Below, in pieces: positions 1 to 8,097 of a DNA stretch of 64,000 nt. Position 1 is the stretch's first letter, and every line of letters starts with the position of its first letter. The notes under the pieces are model-generated. The model did not search any database. It saw only the letters and a list, made by a program, of their open reading frames with translations, and was not told the DNA's origin. This DNA is from Gilliamella apis. GTDB taxonomy: Bacteria > Pseudomonadota > Gammaproteobacteria > Enterobacterales > Orbaceae. The position numbers and the translations under genes are program-made. The stretch covers positions 620,001 to 684,000 of the forward strand of contig NZ_CP132381.1 of NCBI RefSeq assembly GCF_030758615.1, given 5' to 3'.

Positions 1-1
1 A

Positions 2-541
2 TACCAGTTTTTTAGCTCTGATTTTATTGAAAAATACACAACAATTCCGCAATTAATTGGTATTTTAGGTTATCTTGTTGGAGTTAGTGCTTTTTTACAA
101 CGTAATGATAATGCTTTTCGATGGCAATTAACCATTGTTAATATTATTATGACTGTGCATTTTTATTTATTAGGACCAGAATCCTATCCTGCGGCTATAC
201 TTAATATAGTAAATATTTTTAGAAACATCACATCAACTTATACCAAGAATTTTTTAGCCATGATGTTTTTTATAGGATTGATGTGGATATTTTACTTTTT
301 CACAACGCCTGATTGGCGACAATGTATACATTATTTCTCAGTTATTGGTACTACATTAGTAACAATTGCATTATTTAGATTTGAACAACAAAAGATGCGA
401 TTACTGATATTGTTAAGTAGTATTTTATGGATAATATATAGCTTATGGATAGGCTCTTTAGGTAGTTTAGCTATAGAGGTTACCTTTGCGATAATTAATA
501 TTATAACGATTATTAAATTATCACCAAAATCCGCTGTATAA
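2..541 (+). CDS. ygjV: YgjV-family inner membrane protein, 5' partial
   Basis: The reading frame is open from the first bases of the window to a TAA at 539-541, so the true start lies upstream. The visible 179 residues are strongly hydrophobic, with about five membrane segments. They match my memory of E. coli YgjV (Imp-YgjV family): a VHFYLL segment followed by a Pro-Ala-Ala-Ile-Leu-Asn stretch and an Arg-Asn pair, then a G-T-x-x-x-x-x-A-L-F-R stretch and W-x-G-S-L-G near the C-terminus. The family's function is unknown; an inner-membrane location is expected. An internal ATG at 149 would give only 130 residues and drop conserved sequence, so I prefer the longer frame. It is followed by about 100 bases of noncoding DNA before rppH on the same strand. 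Confidence 0.75.
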   Translation, partial: YQFFSSDFIEKYTTIPQLIGILGYLVGVSAFLQRNDNAFRWQLTIVNIIMTVHFYLLGPESYPAAILNIVNIFRNITSTYTKNFLAMMFFIGLMWIFYFFTTPDWRQCIHYFSVIGTTLVTIALFRFEQQKMRLLILLSSILWIIYSLWIGSLGSLAIEVTFAIINIITIIKLSPKSAV

Positions 542-638
542 TATTATATTTACTCTATTAGTGTCATTTTCCTATTTATTTATTGTTGTATGTGTGAAAC
601 AATTTAACAATATAAAAAATAAATTTTTGAGGTAGTCA

Positions 639-1211
639 GTGATCGATAATGATGGCTACCGTCCAAATGTAGGAATAGTTATTTGTAACAGGTATGGTCA
701 AGTGCTTTGGGCTCGGCGTTATGGACAAAACTCTTGGCAATTTCCTCAGGGCGGAATAAAACTTAATGAAACGCCAGAACAGGCAATGTTTCGTGAACTA
801 AATGAAGAAGTAGGATTACTACCTAAAGATGTTAAAATATTATCGGTGACCAATGGTTGGCTAAGGTATAAATTACCAAAACGCATGATTCGTTGGGATA
901 ATCAGCCGGTATGTATTGGTCAGAAACAAAAGTGGTTTTTATTAGAATTGATTTCTGATACTTCAGTGATTAATTTGAATATGTCTTCAACTCCTGAGTT
1001 TGATGATTGGAAGTGGGTAAGTTATTGGTATCCTATACGACAGGTTATTGCTTTTAAGCGTGATGTATATCGCAAAGCAATGAAGGAGTTTTCTTTGCCT
1101 GCATTTACTATACAATTTGAAGTAGAAGAACCTGTAACAAATCTTTCTAAGAAAAAACGGTTTAACTTCTTTGCTCACAAACGAAAAAATAAACAGCGTG
1201 TTAAAAAATGA
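639..1211 (+). CDS. rppH: RNA pyrophosphohydrolase RppH
   Basis: A Nudix hydrolase that converts the 5' triphosphate of mRNAs to a monophosphate and so licenses RNase E decay. The 190-residue product begins with a GTG codon, as in E. coli, preceded by a GAGGT ribosome site at 629-633. The Nudix box spans about residues 38-60 (GG-x5-E, then REL-x-EEVGL), and the conserved W-F-P-Q-G-G lead-in is present. The C-terminal tail is basic and lysine-rich, longer than the E. coli tail. The stop overlaps the lgt start by four bases (ATGA). In E. coli the order is rppH-ptsP-lgt-thyA; ptsP is absent here. Confidence 0.96.
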   Translation: MIDNDGYRPNVGIVICNRYGQVLWARRYGQNSWQFPQGGIKLNETPEQAMFRELNEEVGLLPKDVKILSVTNGWLRYKLPKRMIRWDNQPVCIGQKQKWFLLELISDTSVINLNMSSTPEFDDWKWVSYWYPIRQVIAFKRDVYRKAMKEFSLPAFTIQFEVEEPVTNLSKKKRFNFFAHKRKNKQRVKK

Positions 1212-2077
1212 ATCAATTTTTACTATTTCCCAATTTTAATCCAATAGCTTTCTCAATCGGCCCTATTTCATTACATTGGTATGGTGCCATGTACCTATTT
1301 GGTGTGCTTGGCGCCTTGTTTTTAGCTAAACGTCGTGCTAATAAACCCAATAGCAATTGGACATCACAACAAGTTGAAAACTTATTATTCTGGGGGTTTT
1401 TGGGCCTCTTTATTGGCGGACGTTTAGGTTATGTATTATTTTATAATTTTGATGCATTTCTTGAAGAGCCTACTATTCTATTCAGAGTTTGGGAAGGGGG
1501 GATGTCTTTCCATGGCGGTTTGATTGGTGCCATTTGTGTTATTGCTATCTTTGCTAAAAAAACACAAAAGACCTTTATGCAAGTAGCTGATTTTGTGGCT
1601 CCATTAGTACCACTCGGTTTAATGTTTGGCCGATTTGGTAATTTTATTAACGGTGAATTGTGGGGCCGAGTAACTAACTCTTCAATCGGTATGTTATTTC
1701 CTACTTCATCACATGCTGATTTTATGTTTGTCCAAGCAAATCCAGAATGGTTTTCTTTATACAGCCAATTAAACGGCGTTTTGCCTCGTCACCCTTCACA
1801 ACTTTATGAGATGGTATTTGAAGGTATAGTATTATTTATTATTTTAAATTTATTTATTCGCAAACCTCGTCCAGTTGGTGCAGCCTCAGGACTGTTTTTA
1901 GTTTGTTATGGCATATTTAGGTTTATAATTGAGTTCTTTAGACAACCCGATGAACAATTAGGATTATTTTTAAATATAATCAGTATGGGACAAATTCTCT
2001 GTCTCCCTATGATCATTGGTGGTATCTTGATGCTTTTATATGCATATAGATTTAACAATAAGGCTATTAAAAAATGA
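1208..2077 (+). CDS. lgt: prolipoprotein diacylglyceryl transferase Lgt
   Basis: An inner-membrane enzyme that moves diacylglycerol from phosphatidylglycerol to the lipobox cysteine of prolipoproteins, the first step of lipoprotein maturation. The product has 289 residues and about seven membrane segments. The Lgt signature [14 protein letters not shown] lies near residues 141-154, with Arg142, Asn145 and Glu150 as the expected catalytic or binding residues, and HGGL begins at His102. A second conserved Arg sits in the IEFFRQPD segment near the C-terminus. It is translationally coupled to rppH upstream and thyA downstream by ATGA overlaps. Predicted lipoproteins in this window (LpoA, the phosphatase at 39.4 kb) would be its substrates. 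Confidence 0.97.
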   Translation: MNQFLLFPNFNPIAFSIGPISLHWYGAMYLFGVLGALFLAKRRANKPNSNWTSQQVENLLFWGFLGLFIGGRLGYVLFYNFDAFLEEPTILFRVWEGGMSFHGGLIGAICVIAIFAKKTQKTFMQVADFVAPLVPLGLMFGRFGNFINGELWGRVTNSSIGMLFPTSSHADFMFVQANPEWFSLYSQLNGVLPRHPSQLYEMVFEGIVLFIILNLFIRKPRPVGAASGLFLVCYGIFRFIIEFFRQPDEQLGLFLNIISMGQILCLPMIIGGILMLLYAYRFNNKAIKK

Positions 2078-2868
2078 AACAGTATTTATCACTAATGCAA
2101 AAAATTTTAAACGAAGGAACGGCTAAATCGGATAGAACTGGTACAGGGACTCTATCTATCTTTGGTCATCAAATGCGATTTAATTTGCAAGATGGTTTTC
2201 CATTAGTGACTACAAAAAAATGTCATTTACGTTCAATTATCTATGAGTTACTTTGGTTTCTTAAAGGTGATACTAATATTAATTATTTAAAAGATAATAA
2301 AGTAACGATTTGGGATGAATGGGCCGATGAAAATGGTGATCTTGGTCCTGTTTATGGCAAACAATGGCGCGCTTGGGGTGCTGCGGATGGTCGACAAATA
2401 GATCAAATTTCGCAACTAATCGAACAAATTAAAAATGATCCAGACTCTAGAAGAATGATAGTTTCAGCATGGAATGTTGGTGAGCTTGATCAAATGGCGT
2501 TAGCACCATGTCATGCTCTGTTTCAATTTTATGTCGCTCAAGGTAAGCTGTCATGTCAACTTTATCAACGTTCATGTGACGTATTCTTAGGATTACCATT
2601 TAATATTGCTAGTTATTCGTTATTAGTTCATATGATTGCTCAACAATGCGATTTAGAAGTCGGTGATTTTGTTTGGACAGGTGGCGATACCCATTTGTAT
2701 TCCAATCATATGGAACAAACACATTTACAATTAAGCCGTGAGCCAAAAACTTTGCCTAAACTTGTTATTAAACGCAGACCACCTACAATTTTTGATTATG
2801 AATTTGAAGATTTTGAAATTGTTGATTACGATCCTTATCCAGCAATAAAAGCGCCAGTAGCAATTTAA
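2074..2868 (+). CDS. thyA: thymidylate synthase ThyA
   Basis: Makes dTMP from dUMP using methylene-tetrahydrofolate. The 264-residue product has the same length as E. coli ThyA and is nearly collinear with it. The catalytic Cys lies in [10 protein letters not shown] at about residue 146, the dUMP phosphate site in [13 protein letters not shown], and the C-terminus ends in the conserved APVAI. It overlaps the lgt stop by four bases, so it is probably the last gene of the rppH-lgt-thyA transcript. A weak hairpin follows at 2942-2960. Confidence 0.98.
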   Translation: MKQYLSLMQKILNEGTAKSDRTGTGTLSIFGHQMRFNLQDGFPLVTTKKCHLRSIIYELLWFLKGDTNINYLKDNKVTIWDEWADENGDLGPVYGKQWRAWGAADGRQIDQISQLIEQIKNDPDSRRMIVSAWNVGELDQMALAPCHALFQFYVAQGKLSCQLYQRSCDVFLGLPFNIASYSLLVHMIAQQCDLEVGDFVWTGGDTHLYSNHMEQTHLQLSREPKTLPKLVIKRRPPTIFDYEFEDFEIVDYDPYPAIKAPVAI

Positions 2869-2941
2869 AGCTTAACAAATTTTGAGGAACGCTATTTTAG
2901 GGTATATTTTTTCTAAATTATAAGTAGAAATTGATTATTAG

Positions 2942-2960
2942 GGATTAATTAATTTAATCC
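2942..2960 (+). terminator. possible weak terminator after thyA
   Basis: GGATTAA (2942-2948) can pair with TTAATCC (2954-2960) across a 5-base loop. A T-run follows only about 10 bases later (TTTTTT near 2971), so this is a weak intrinsic terminator at best. It lies in the 210-base gap between thyA and lpxL. Confidence 0.3.
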
Positions 2961-3078
2961 TTAATATGTGTTTTTTATGTAATCTTTTCAAACAACTTCA
3001 TGATAAGCACTTTAGTTATCTTTGATTATTTTATTTTTCTGCCGCATAACAGAAGATATTGGTATATAATGACTAACT

Positions 3079-4056
3079 TTGTTTAAATGGTTATTTAATC
3101 TTAATATGAGTCAAAATCAAGAAATTCATCCTATTTTTACAAAACGATTATTACATCCTCGCTATTGGTTAACCTGGTTTGGCATTTCTATTTTATATTT
3201 GATCGTTTTACTGCCATATCCGGTTATTTATCAATTAGGAAAAGGTTTAGGATTACTTTCGATGAAATTAATTGGTAAGCGTAAAGAGACCGCAAGGCAA
3301 AACTTAAAATTATGCTTTCCTGAAAAATCTGAACAAGAACGAGATAAAATATTAAGAGATAATTTTATTTCTACAGGACTTGCTATATTTGAAACTGGTA
3401 TGGCATGGTTCTGGTCTGACAAAAGACTTAAAAAACACTCTTCAATTGAAGGTGATTCACATATCACTCAGATACAACAGTCTGGACAAGGTGTTTTGTT
3501 AATTGGTATTCACTTTTTAACGCTAGAACTCGGTGCACGTATTTTAGGTATGAGTCATCCTGGTGTAGGTGTTTATCGACCAAACGACAACCCTGTTATG
3601 GATTATGTACAATTAAAAGGGCGTTTAAAATCGAATAAATATATGTTAGATCGCTATAATACTAAAGGCATGATAAGAGCCTTAAAGAATGGTGAATTGC
3701 TTTGGTATGCGCCAGATCATGATTATGGTCCTAAAAATAGTGTTTTTGCGCCACTCTTTGCGGTAGAAAAAGCAGCAACAACCGTTGGAACTCGAATTTT
3801 AGTCAAATTAAGTCAGCCTGCAATTATTCCTTTCACGCCTAAACGAGAAAAGAATGGGCACTATACTGTTTACGTTACACCTGAGCTTAAAGGCTATCCT
3901 ATAGATGATGATGTGCTAGCAGCTACTTTTATGAACAAAGCGATTGAACAAGAAATATTAAAAGCACCAGAACAATATATGTGGTTACATCGACGCTTTA
4001 AAACTCGTCCTAAAGGTGAGGCACCTTTATATACAAATAAAGTCCAATCAGATTAA
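3079..4056 (+). CDS. lpxL: lipid A lauroyltransferase LpxL
   Basis: Transfers a lauroyl chain onto Kdo2-lipid IVA at the inner-membrane face during lipid A assembly. Within the LpxL/LpxM/LpxP family the protein matches LpxL best: LHPRYWLTWFG near the N-terminus, then GVYRPNDNP, WYAPDHDYGP and YMWLHRRFKTRP. The acyltransferase H-x4-E motif is His145/Glu150 (numbered from 3079), after one N-terminal membrane segment. The start is uncertain. The longest frame begins with TTG at 3079; an ATG at 3106 has no clear ribosome site. An out-of-frame ATG at 3069 would encode MTNF, the first residues of E. coli LpxL, before hitting a stop. Confidence 0.93.
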   Translation: MFKWLFNLNMSQNQEIHPIFTKRLLHPRYWLTWFGISILYLIVLLPYPVIYQLGKGLGLLSMKLIGKRKETARQNLKLCFPEKSEQERDKILRDNFISTGLAIFETGMAWFWSDKRLKKHSSIEGDSHITQIQQSGQGVLLIGIHFLTLELGARILGMSHPGVGVYRPNDNPVMDYVQLKGRLKSNKYMLDRYNTKGMIRALKNGELLWYAPDHDYGPKNSVFAPLFAVEKAATTVGTRILVKLSQPAIIPFTPKREKNGHYTVYVTPELKGYPIDDDVLAATFMNKAIEQEILKAPEQYMWLHRRFKTRPKGEAPLYTNKVQSD

Positions 4057-4099
4057 TTTAATGACTTTATAACATTTTCAAATAATTGAAAGAAAGAAT

Positions 4100-5182
4100 A
4101 TGCAAAAACTGAACAAAATAATTTTGTATTGTCGACCAGGGTTTGAAAAAGAATGTGCAGCAGAAATAACGGATAGAGCCGCACAAAAAGAAATATTTGG
4201 TTTTGCCAAGGTTAAAGAAAATAGTGGTTATGTAATATTTGAGTGTTACCAAGACGAACAAGCTGAATTATTAATTAAACAAATTCCATTTCGAACGTTG
4301 ATTTTTGCAAGGCAAATGTTTGTTGCTGGTGATTTATTAGCTGATTTATCAACTGAAGATCGTATTACGCCAATAATTAATGTTTTATCGGCTACTGTTG
4401 ATAAAGCTGGTGATTTACGTGTTGAAGTTGCAGATACTAATGAAGGTAAGCAATTAGCAGGATTTTGTCGCAAATTTACTGTTCCACTTCGTCAGGCATT
4501 ACGCAACAAACGTATTTTGTTGAAGGTACAAAATCCATCACGACCAGTTATTCATTTATTATTTATCAATAATAATAGTTGTTATGTTGGCTATTCCTTG
4601 AGTCAAAATAATTCTCCTTTTTATATGGGAATACCAAGGTTAAAATTTCCAGCTGATGCACCAAGTCGTTCAACATTAAAATTGGAAGAAGCTTTTCATA
4701 TTTTTATTCCTTATGAAGAATGGGATGAACGACTTAAAGGTGGTTTAAATGCTGTTGACTTAGGGGCTTGTCCTGGCGGTTGGACTTATCAATTAGTCAA
4801 AAGAAGTATGATGGTATATGCTATAGATAATGGTCCTATGAATGAAAAATTAATGGAAACAGGACAAGTTAAACATTATCGTGAAGATGGCTTTAAATTT
4901 ATGCCTAAAAAGCATAATATTTATTGGCTGGTGTGTGATATGGTTGAAAAACCAGCCAAAGTAACAGAGTTAATAGCTAAATGGCTAATTAATGGTTGGT
5001 GTCGAGAGGCAATTTTTAATCTCAAACTACCAATGAAAAAACGTTATGAAGAAGTAAAACAAAATTTACAATTACTAATAGAAGAACTAAATAACAACCA
5101 AATAAATGTACAAATTCAGGCTAAGCAACTTTTTCATGATCGTGAAGAAGTCACTGTACATGTACAGCGAATTTGGGGATGA
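4100..5182 (+). CDS. rlmM: 23S rRNA 2'-O-ribose methyltransferase RlmM
   Basis: Methylates the ribose of C2498 in 23S rRNA, a peptidyl-transferase-centre nucleotide in E. coli. The product has 360 residues against 366 in E. coli. The N-terminal THUMP-like region opens with [18 protein letters not shown]. The Rossmann methyltransferase domain carries the SAM motif [10 protein letters not shown] near residues 215-225, and the catalytic lysines lie in [14 protein letters not shown]. The start is ATG at 4100, preceded by GAAAGAAAG. Its TGA stop overlaps a possible ATG for lpoA, so the two genes are close and probably cotranscribed. Confidence 0.96.
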   Translation: MQKLNKIILYCRPGFEKECAAEITDRAAQKEIFGFAKVKENSGYVIFECYQDEQAELLIKQIPFRTLIFARQMFVAGDLLADLSTEDRITPIINVLSATVDKAGDLRVEVADTNEGKQLAGFCRKFTVPLRQALRNKRILLKVQNPSRPVIHLLFINNNSCYVGYSLSQNNSPFYMGIPRLKFPADAPSRSTLKLEEAFHIFIPYEEWDERLKGGLNAVDLGACPGGWTYQLVKRSMMVYAIDNGPMNEKLMETGQVKHYREDGFKFMPKKHNIYWLVCDMVEKPAKVTELIAKWLINGWCREAIFNLKLPMKKRYEEVKQNLQLLIEELNNNQINVQIQAKQLFHDREEVTVHVQRIWG

Positions 5183-5202
5183 GAAATTATAAGAGAATGT
5201 GT

Positions 5203-7071
5203 ATGAAATTAAAACAATCCTTTTATGCTATTGTTATTTTAGCATTATTTTCACTTTTAGTTGGATGTCATCTTAACTCATCAAAGAGTGCTAAATATGA
5301 TGAAACTAAAGATTCCAATTATTATTTGTCGCAGGTAGATACTAGCTCTGGAAGTGCTAAAATCGATTGGCAGTTATTGGCGATAAGAGCATTAATAAAT
5401 GAGAATAAACTTTCTCAAGCAAATAAATTATTATCTCAACTACCGGCTAATCTTAATGCAGAACAACAAAAAGACCAATTGTTATCTCAAGGTGAAATAG
5501 CAATTAGAAAAGGACAACCATTTAATCTTAGTCAATTAACTATCGAAAAACTAAATGATTCACAAGCATATCGTTATTATTCAATCAAATTAGCCTTAGA
5601 TAGAAAATCTAAAAAACTTAATGAGCAAGCGTATGATTACTTATCTTTACAAAAATTTGCACCAGAAAAATTAAAAAAACAAACCTTAAATAATACCTGA
5701 AATTTTTTTAGTAAATTATCGTCAAATCAACTAAGTAAAATTTCTGTACCTGAAAATGACTTAACATTGAAAGGGTGGATTGATTTAAGTTACACATATC
5801 AACGTAATAATAAGAAAGCGCCTGTTCAAGATGGTGATAGTCCAGAAGTCCTTGAAGCAAAAAATACCAATCGCAAAAATCAACTAAAACAAGCTATTTT
5901 AGATTGGGCTGCAAAATATCCTAATCATCCTGCACAAGATATTGTTGCTATTATAACTGGTGAACAAACGCTTGCTGTTGATAATGTAAATTCCAAAAAA
6001 GTAGCTTTATTATTACCACTGAGTGGGTCTTCTCGAATATTTGGTAACACTATTCGTCAAGGATATGTTGATGCGGCTAAGTTTTATCCACAAGAGCCAC
6101 AACAAAATGTTATTGTTTTAGATACAACATCAGTACCAATGGATAATTTAATACAGCAAGCGCAAGAGCAAAATGTTGATTTAATCGTTGGTCCATTATT
6201 GAAGTCTGAAGTGAGCCAAATAAAGCAGTTAGCGCCATCTATTCCTGTGTTAGCATTAAATAAAGTTGATGATGGAACTGTTTCCGCTAACAAAATGTGC
6301 TTTTTTGCGTTATCTCCTGAAGATGAAGCAAAGGATGCTGCTGATCATATTTTTGCACAAAACAAACAAAAGCCATTGTTAGTTATACCACAAAATGAGT
6401 TGGGCAGAAGAGTAGCTCAAAGTTTTGCTAAACAATGGTCGCAAATTTCTAATGGTTCACAAGCTTATGTGCAATATGTTGGTAATTTAAATACGCTACG
6501 TGCCAATATTAATCATAGTAGCGGTATAAGTTTAACCGGTAGTCCGATTGCATTTAATAATGATGATGGCTCGGCTTCAATGTCCTCAAATGGTTCTTCT
6601 TCTGGATTTGATGCAATTTATGTTTATGCATCTTATGATGAATTAACCTTGATAAAACCAATGCTAGATATGGGAGCAGGAAAGACAATCGGTAATGGCT
6701 CTTCATCCATAGCGCTTTATTCAAGTTCTAAAAGTCATGTGGCAAATGCTTCGAATGACTTTAATTATGATATGAATCAAACTGAATATTCTGACATTCC
6801 GTTGATTATTAATTCATCAGAAAAAACAACGGCAATGATTCCTAGCAATATTCAAAAAGACTATTCTTTAACTCGATTATACGCTATGGGAATTGATGCT
6901 TGGCGATTGGCTAATCGCTTTAATCAATTAGACTCTTATCAGCCTAATTTTTTAGCTGGAATGACTGGTAAATTATCAACCAGTAATCAATGTGAAGTGA
7001 CTCGATCTCTTGCATGGCAACAATATGCCTATGTTACATCCCAATCGTCCTCAGAACAGAACGAAAAATAA
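5203..7071 (+). pseudogene. lpoA: lpoA, activator of PBP1a, interrupted by one in-frame TGA
   Basis: LpoA is an outer-membrane lipoprotein that activates the peptidoglycan synthase PBP1a. Translation from the ATG at 5203 gives a lipoprotein signal (MKLKQSFYAIVILALFSLLV, then GC with Cys22 as the lipidated residue) and a TPR-like N-terminal region. A TGA at 5698-5700 (codon 166) then interrupts the frame. The same frame continues without another stop to 7071 through the periplasmic-binding-like C-terminal domain (KVALLLPLSGSSRIFGNTIRQG). Read through, the product is about 622 residues, a plausible LpoA length. In E. coli LpoA I recall Trp in the equivalent Thr-Trp-Gln position, so TGG to TGA fits. 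The downstream part has an internal TTG at 5767 but no signal peptide. TGA is a genuine stop elsewhere here. Either the gene is broken or the base is a sequencing error. Confidence 0.85.
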
Positions 7072-7405
7072 AGATATCGGCAAGCATTATGAACATATTG
7101 CTTGCCAATTCTTAGCCAATCAAGGGCTGGTGTTGCTTGATAAAAATAGTCTATATCAAATTGGTGAAATTGATTTAGTCATGCGAGATAAGAGTTGTTT
7201 GGTTTTTGTTGAAGTTAGATATCGCAAAAATGCTAACTTTGGCGAGGCTGAAATGACTATTTCGCTCACTAAGCAAAACAAAATTAAACAGGCAGCTCAA
7301 CTTTGGATGTTAAATAATAACTTAAATATTGAAGATACAGAGTTTAGGTTTGATGTTTTTGCCATAACGGGAAAAAGTCAAAAATGGATAATTAATGCGT
7401 TTTAA
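7025..7405 (+). CDS. yraN: UPF0102 protein YraN, endonuclease-like fold
   Basis: A small protein of the UPF0102 family, whose fold resembles restriction/Holliday-junction nucleases; its cellular role is not settled. The core GEIDLVMRD followed by VFVEVRYRKN gives the E-x-D and E-x-K-like acidic/basic pattern of that fold. A longer frame opens with TTG at 7010. I prefer the ATG at 7025 or 7031, which gives about 125 residues, close to the usual length. The start overlaps the end of lpoA by about 45 bases, and the stop overlaps or abuts diaA. The order lpoA-yraN-diaA is conserved in Enterobacteriaceae and Pasteurellaceae. Confidence 0.9.
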   Translation: MPMLHPNRPQNRTKNKDIGKHYEHIACQFLANQGLVLLDKNSLYQIGEIDLVMRDKSCLVFVEVRYRKNANFGEAEMTISLTKQNKIKQAAQLWMLNNNLNIEDTEFRFDVFAITGKSQKWIINAF

Positions 7406-7421
7406 TGATCAGGTGAAAAAC

Positions 7422-8000
7422 GTGCAAGATTTAATAAAAAATTATTTTACTGAAAGTATTCAAACTCAAATTGTTATGGCTGAATCTCTAGGCTCTTCAA
7501 TTGAAAAAGCGGCTAATATTATCGTTGGAGGATTACTTAATGGTAATAAAATTATGGGATGTGGTAATGGCTCAGCTGCTGCAAATATACAAAGTTTTAC
7601 CTCTCGGTTAATTACCAGTCTTGATATTGAAAGACCGAGTATTCCGGCTATTGCATTAGTTTCTGATAATGTATTGTTAAGTGCGATATCTAATCACGAA
7701 GAAATTTATGCTCGACAAATTCAAGCTTTAGGTCAACAAGGTGATATCTTAGTTATTTCAACTTGTGAAGGGAATAGCCGTTCGATTATTCGTGCTGTTC
7801 AAGAAGCCGTAATTAAAGATATGAAAATTGTTGCCTTAACTGCATTTGATGGTGGAGAAGTGATCGGATTACTTGGGCAAAATGATATTGAAATTAGAAT
7901 TCCATCTTATAAAAAGGTGATGGCTTATGAAATGCATGCAATGATTTTAAACTGCTTAAGCCAATTAATTGAAAATACATTGTTTATTCATACAGAATAA
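7422..8000 (+). CDS. diaA: DnaA initiator-associating protein DiaA
   Basis: A SIS-domain protein that binds DnaA and promotes orderly initiation at oriC. The sequence is collinear with E. coli DiaA: YFTESIQTQ near the start, GNKIMGCGNGSAAAN, then NTLF near the end. A longer frame starts at ATG 7395 and overlaps yraN. I choose GTG at 7422 because AGGTGA lies at 7411-7416, six bases upstream, and because the product then begins MQDLIKNYFTESIQTQ, aligning with the E. coli start. That gives 192 residues (E. coli 196). It is the last gene before the gyrA promoter. Confidence 0.93.
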   Translation: MQDLIKNYFTESIQTQIVMAESLGSSIEKAANIIVGGLLNGNKIMGCGNGSAAANIQSFTSRLITSLDIERPSIPAIALVSDNVLLSAISNHEEIYARQIQALGQQGDILVISTCEGNSRSIIRAVQEAVIKDMKIVALTAFDGGEVIGLLGQNDIEIRIPSYKKVMAYEMHAMILNCLSQLIENTLFIHTE

Positions 8001-8044
8001 GTTGAAATAAAAACAGTTTTGTTCTGCATTAATAGCGATTTTTA

Positions 8045-8053
8045 TGCTATAAT
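8045..8053 (+). promoter_or_regulatory. gyrA promoter, extended -10
   Basis: TGC followed directly by a perfect TATAAT (8048-8053) forms an extended -10 element, 45 bases ahead of the gyrA start codon. No good -35 hexamer is seen 17 bases upstream (TGCATT at 8025-8030), which is usual for extended -10 promoters. Confidence 0.65.
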
Positions 8054-8097
8054 TATGAACTATTTTAAGATTTAAGTTAATAAGAGAACCTGGTGTT

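Noticed and set aside
5173..7071. UGA read as tryptophan throughout this genome
   Set aside because: TGA ends rppH, lgt, rlmM, hemE and envC at the expected places, in several cases inside ATGA overlaps, so TGA is an ordinary stop and the lpoA TGA is local.
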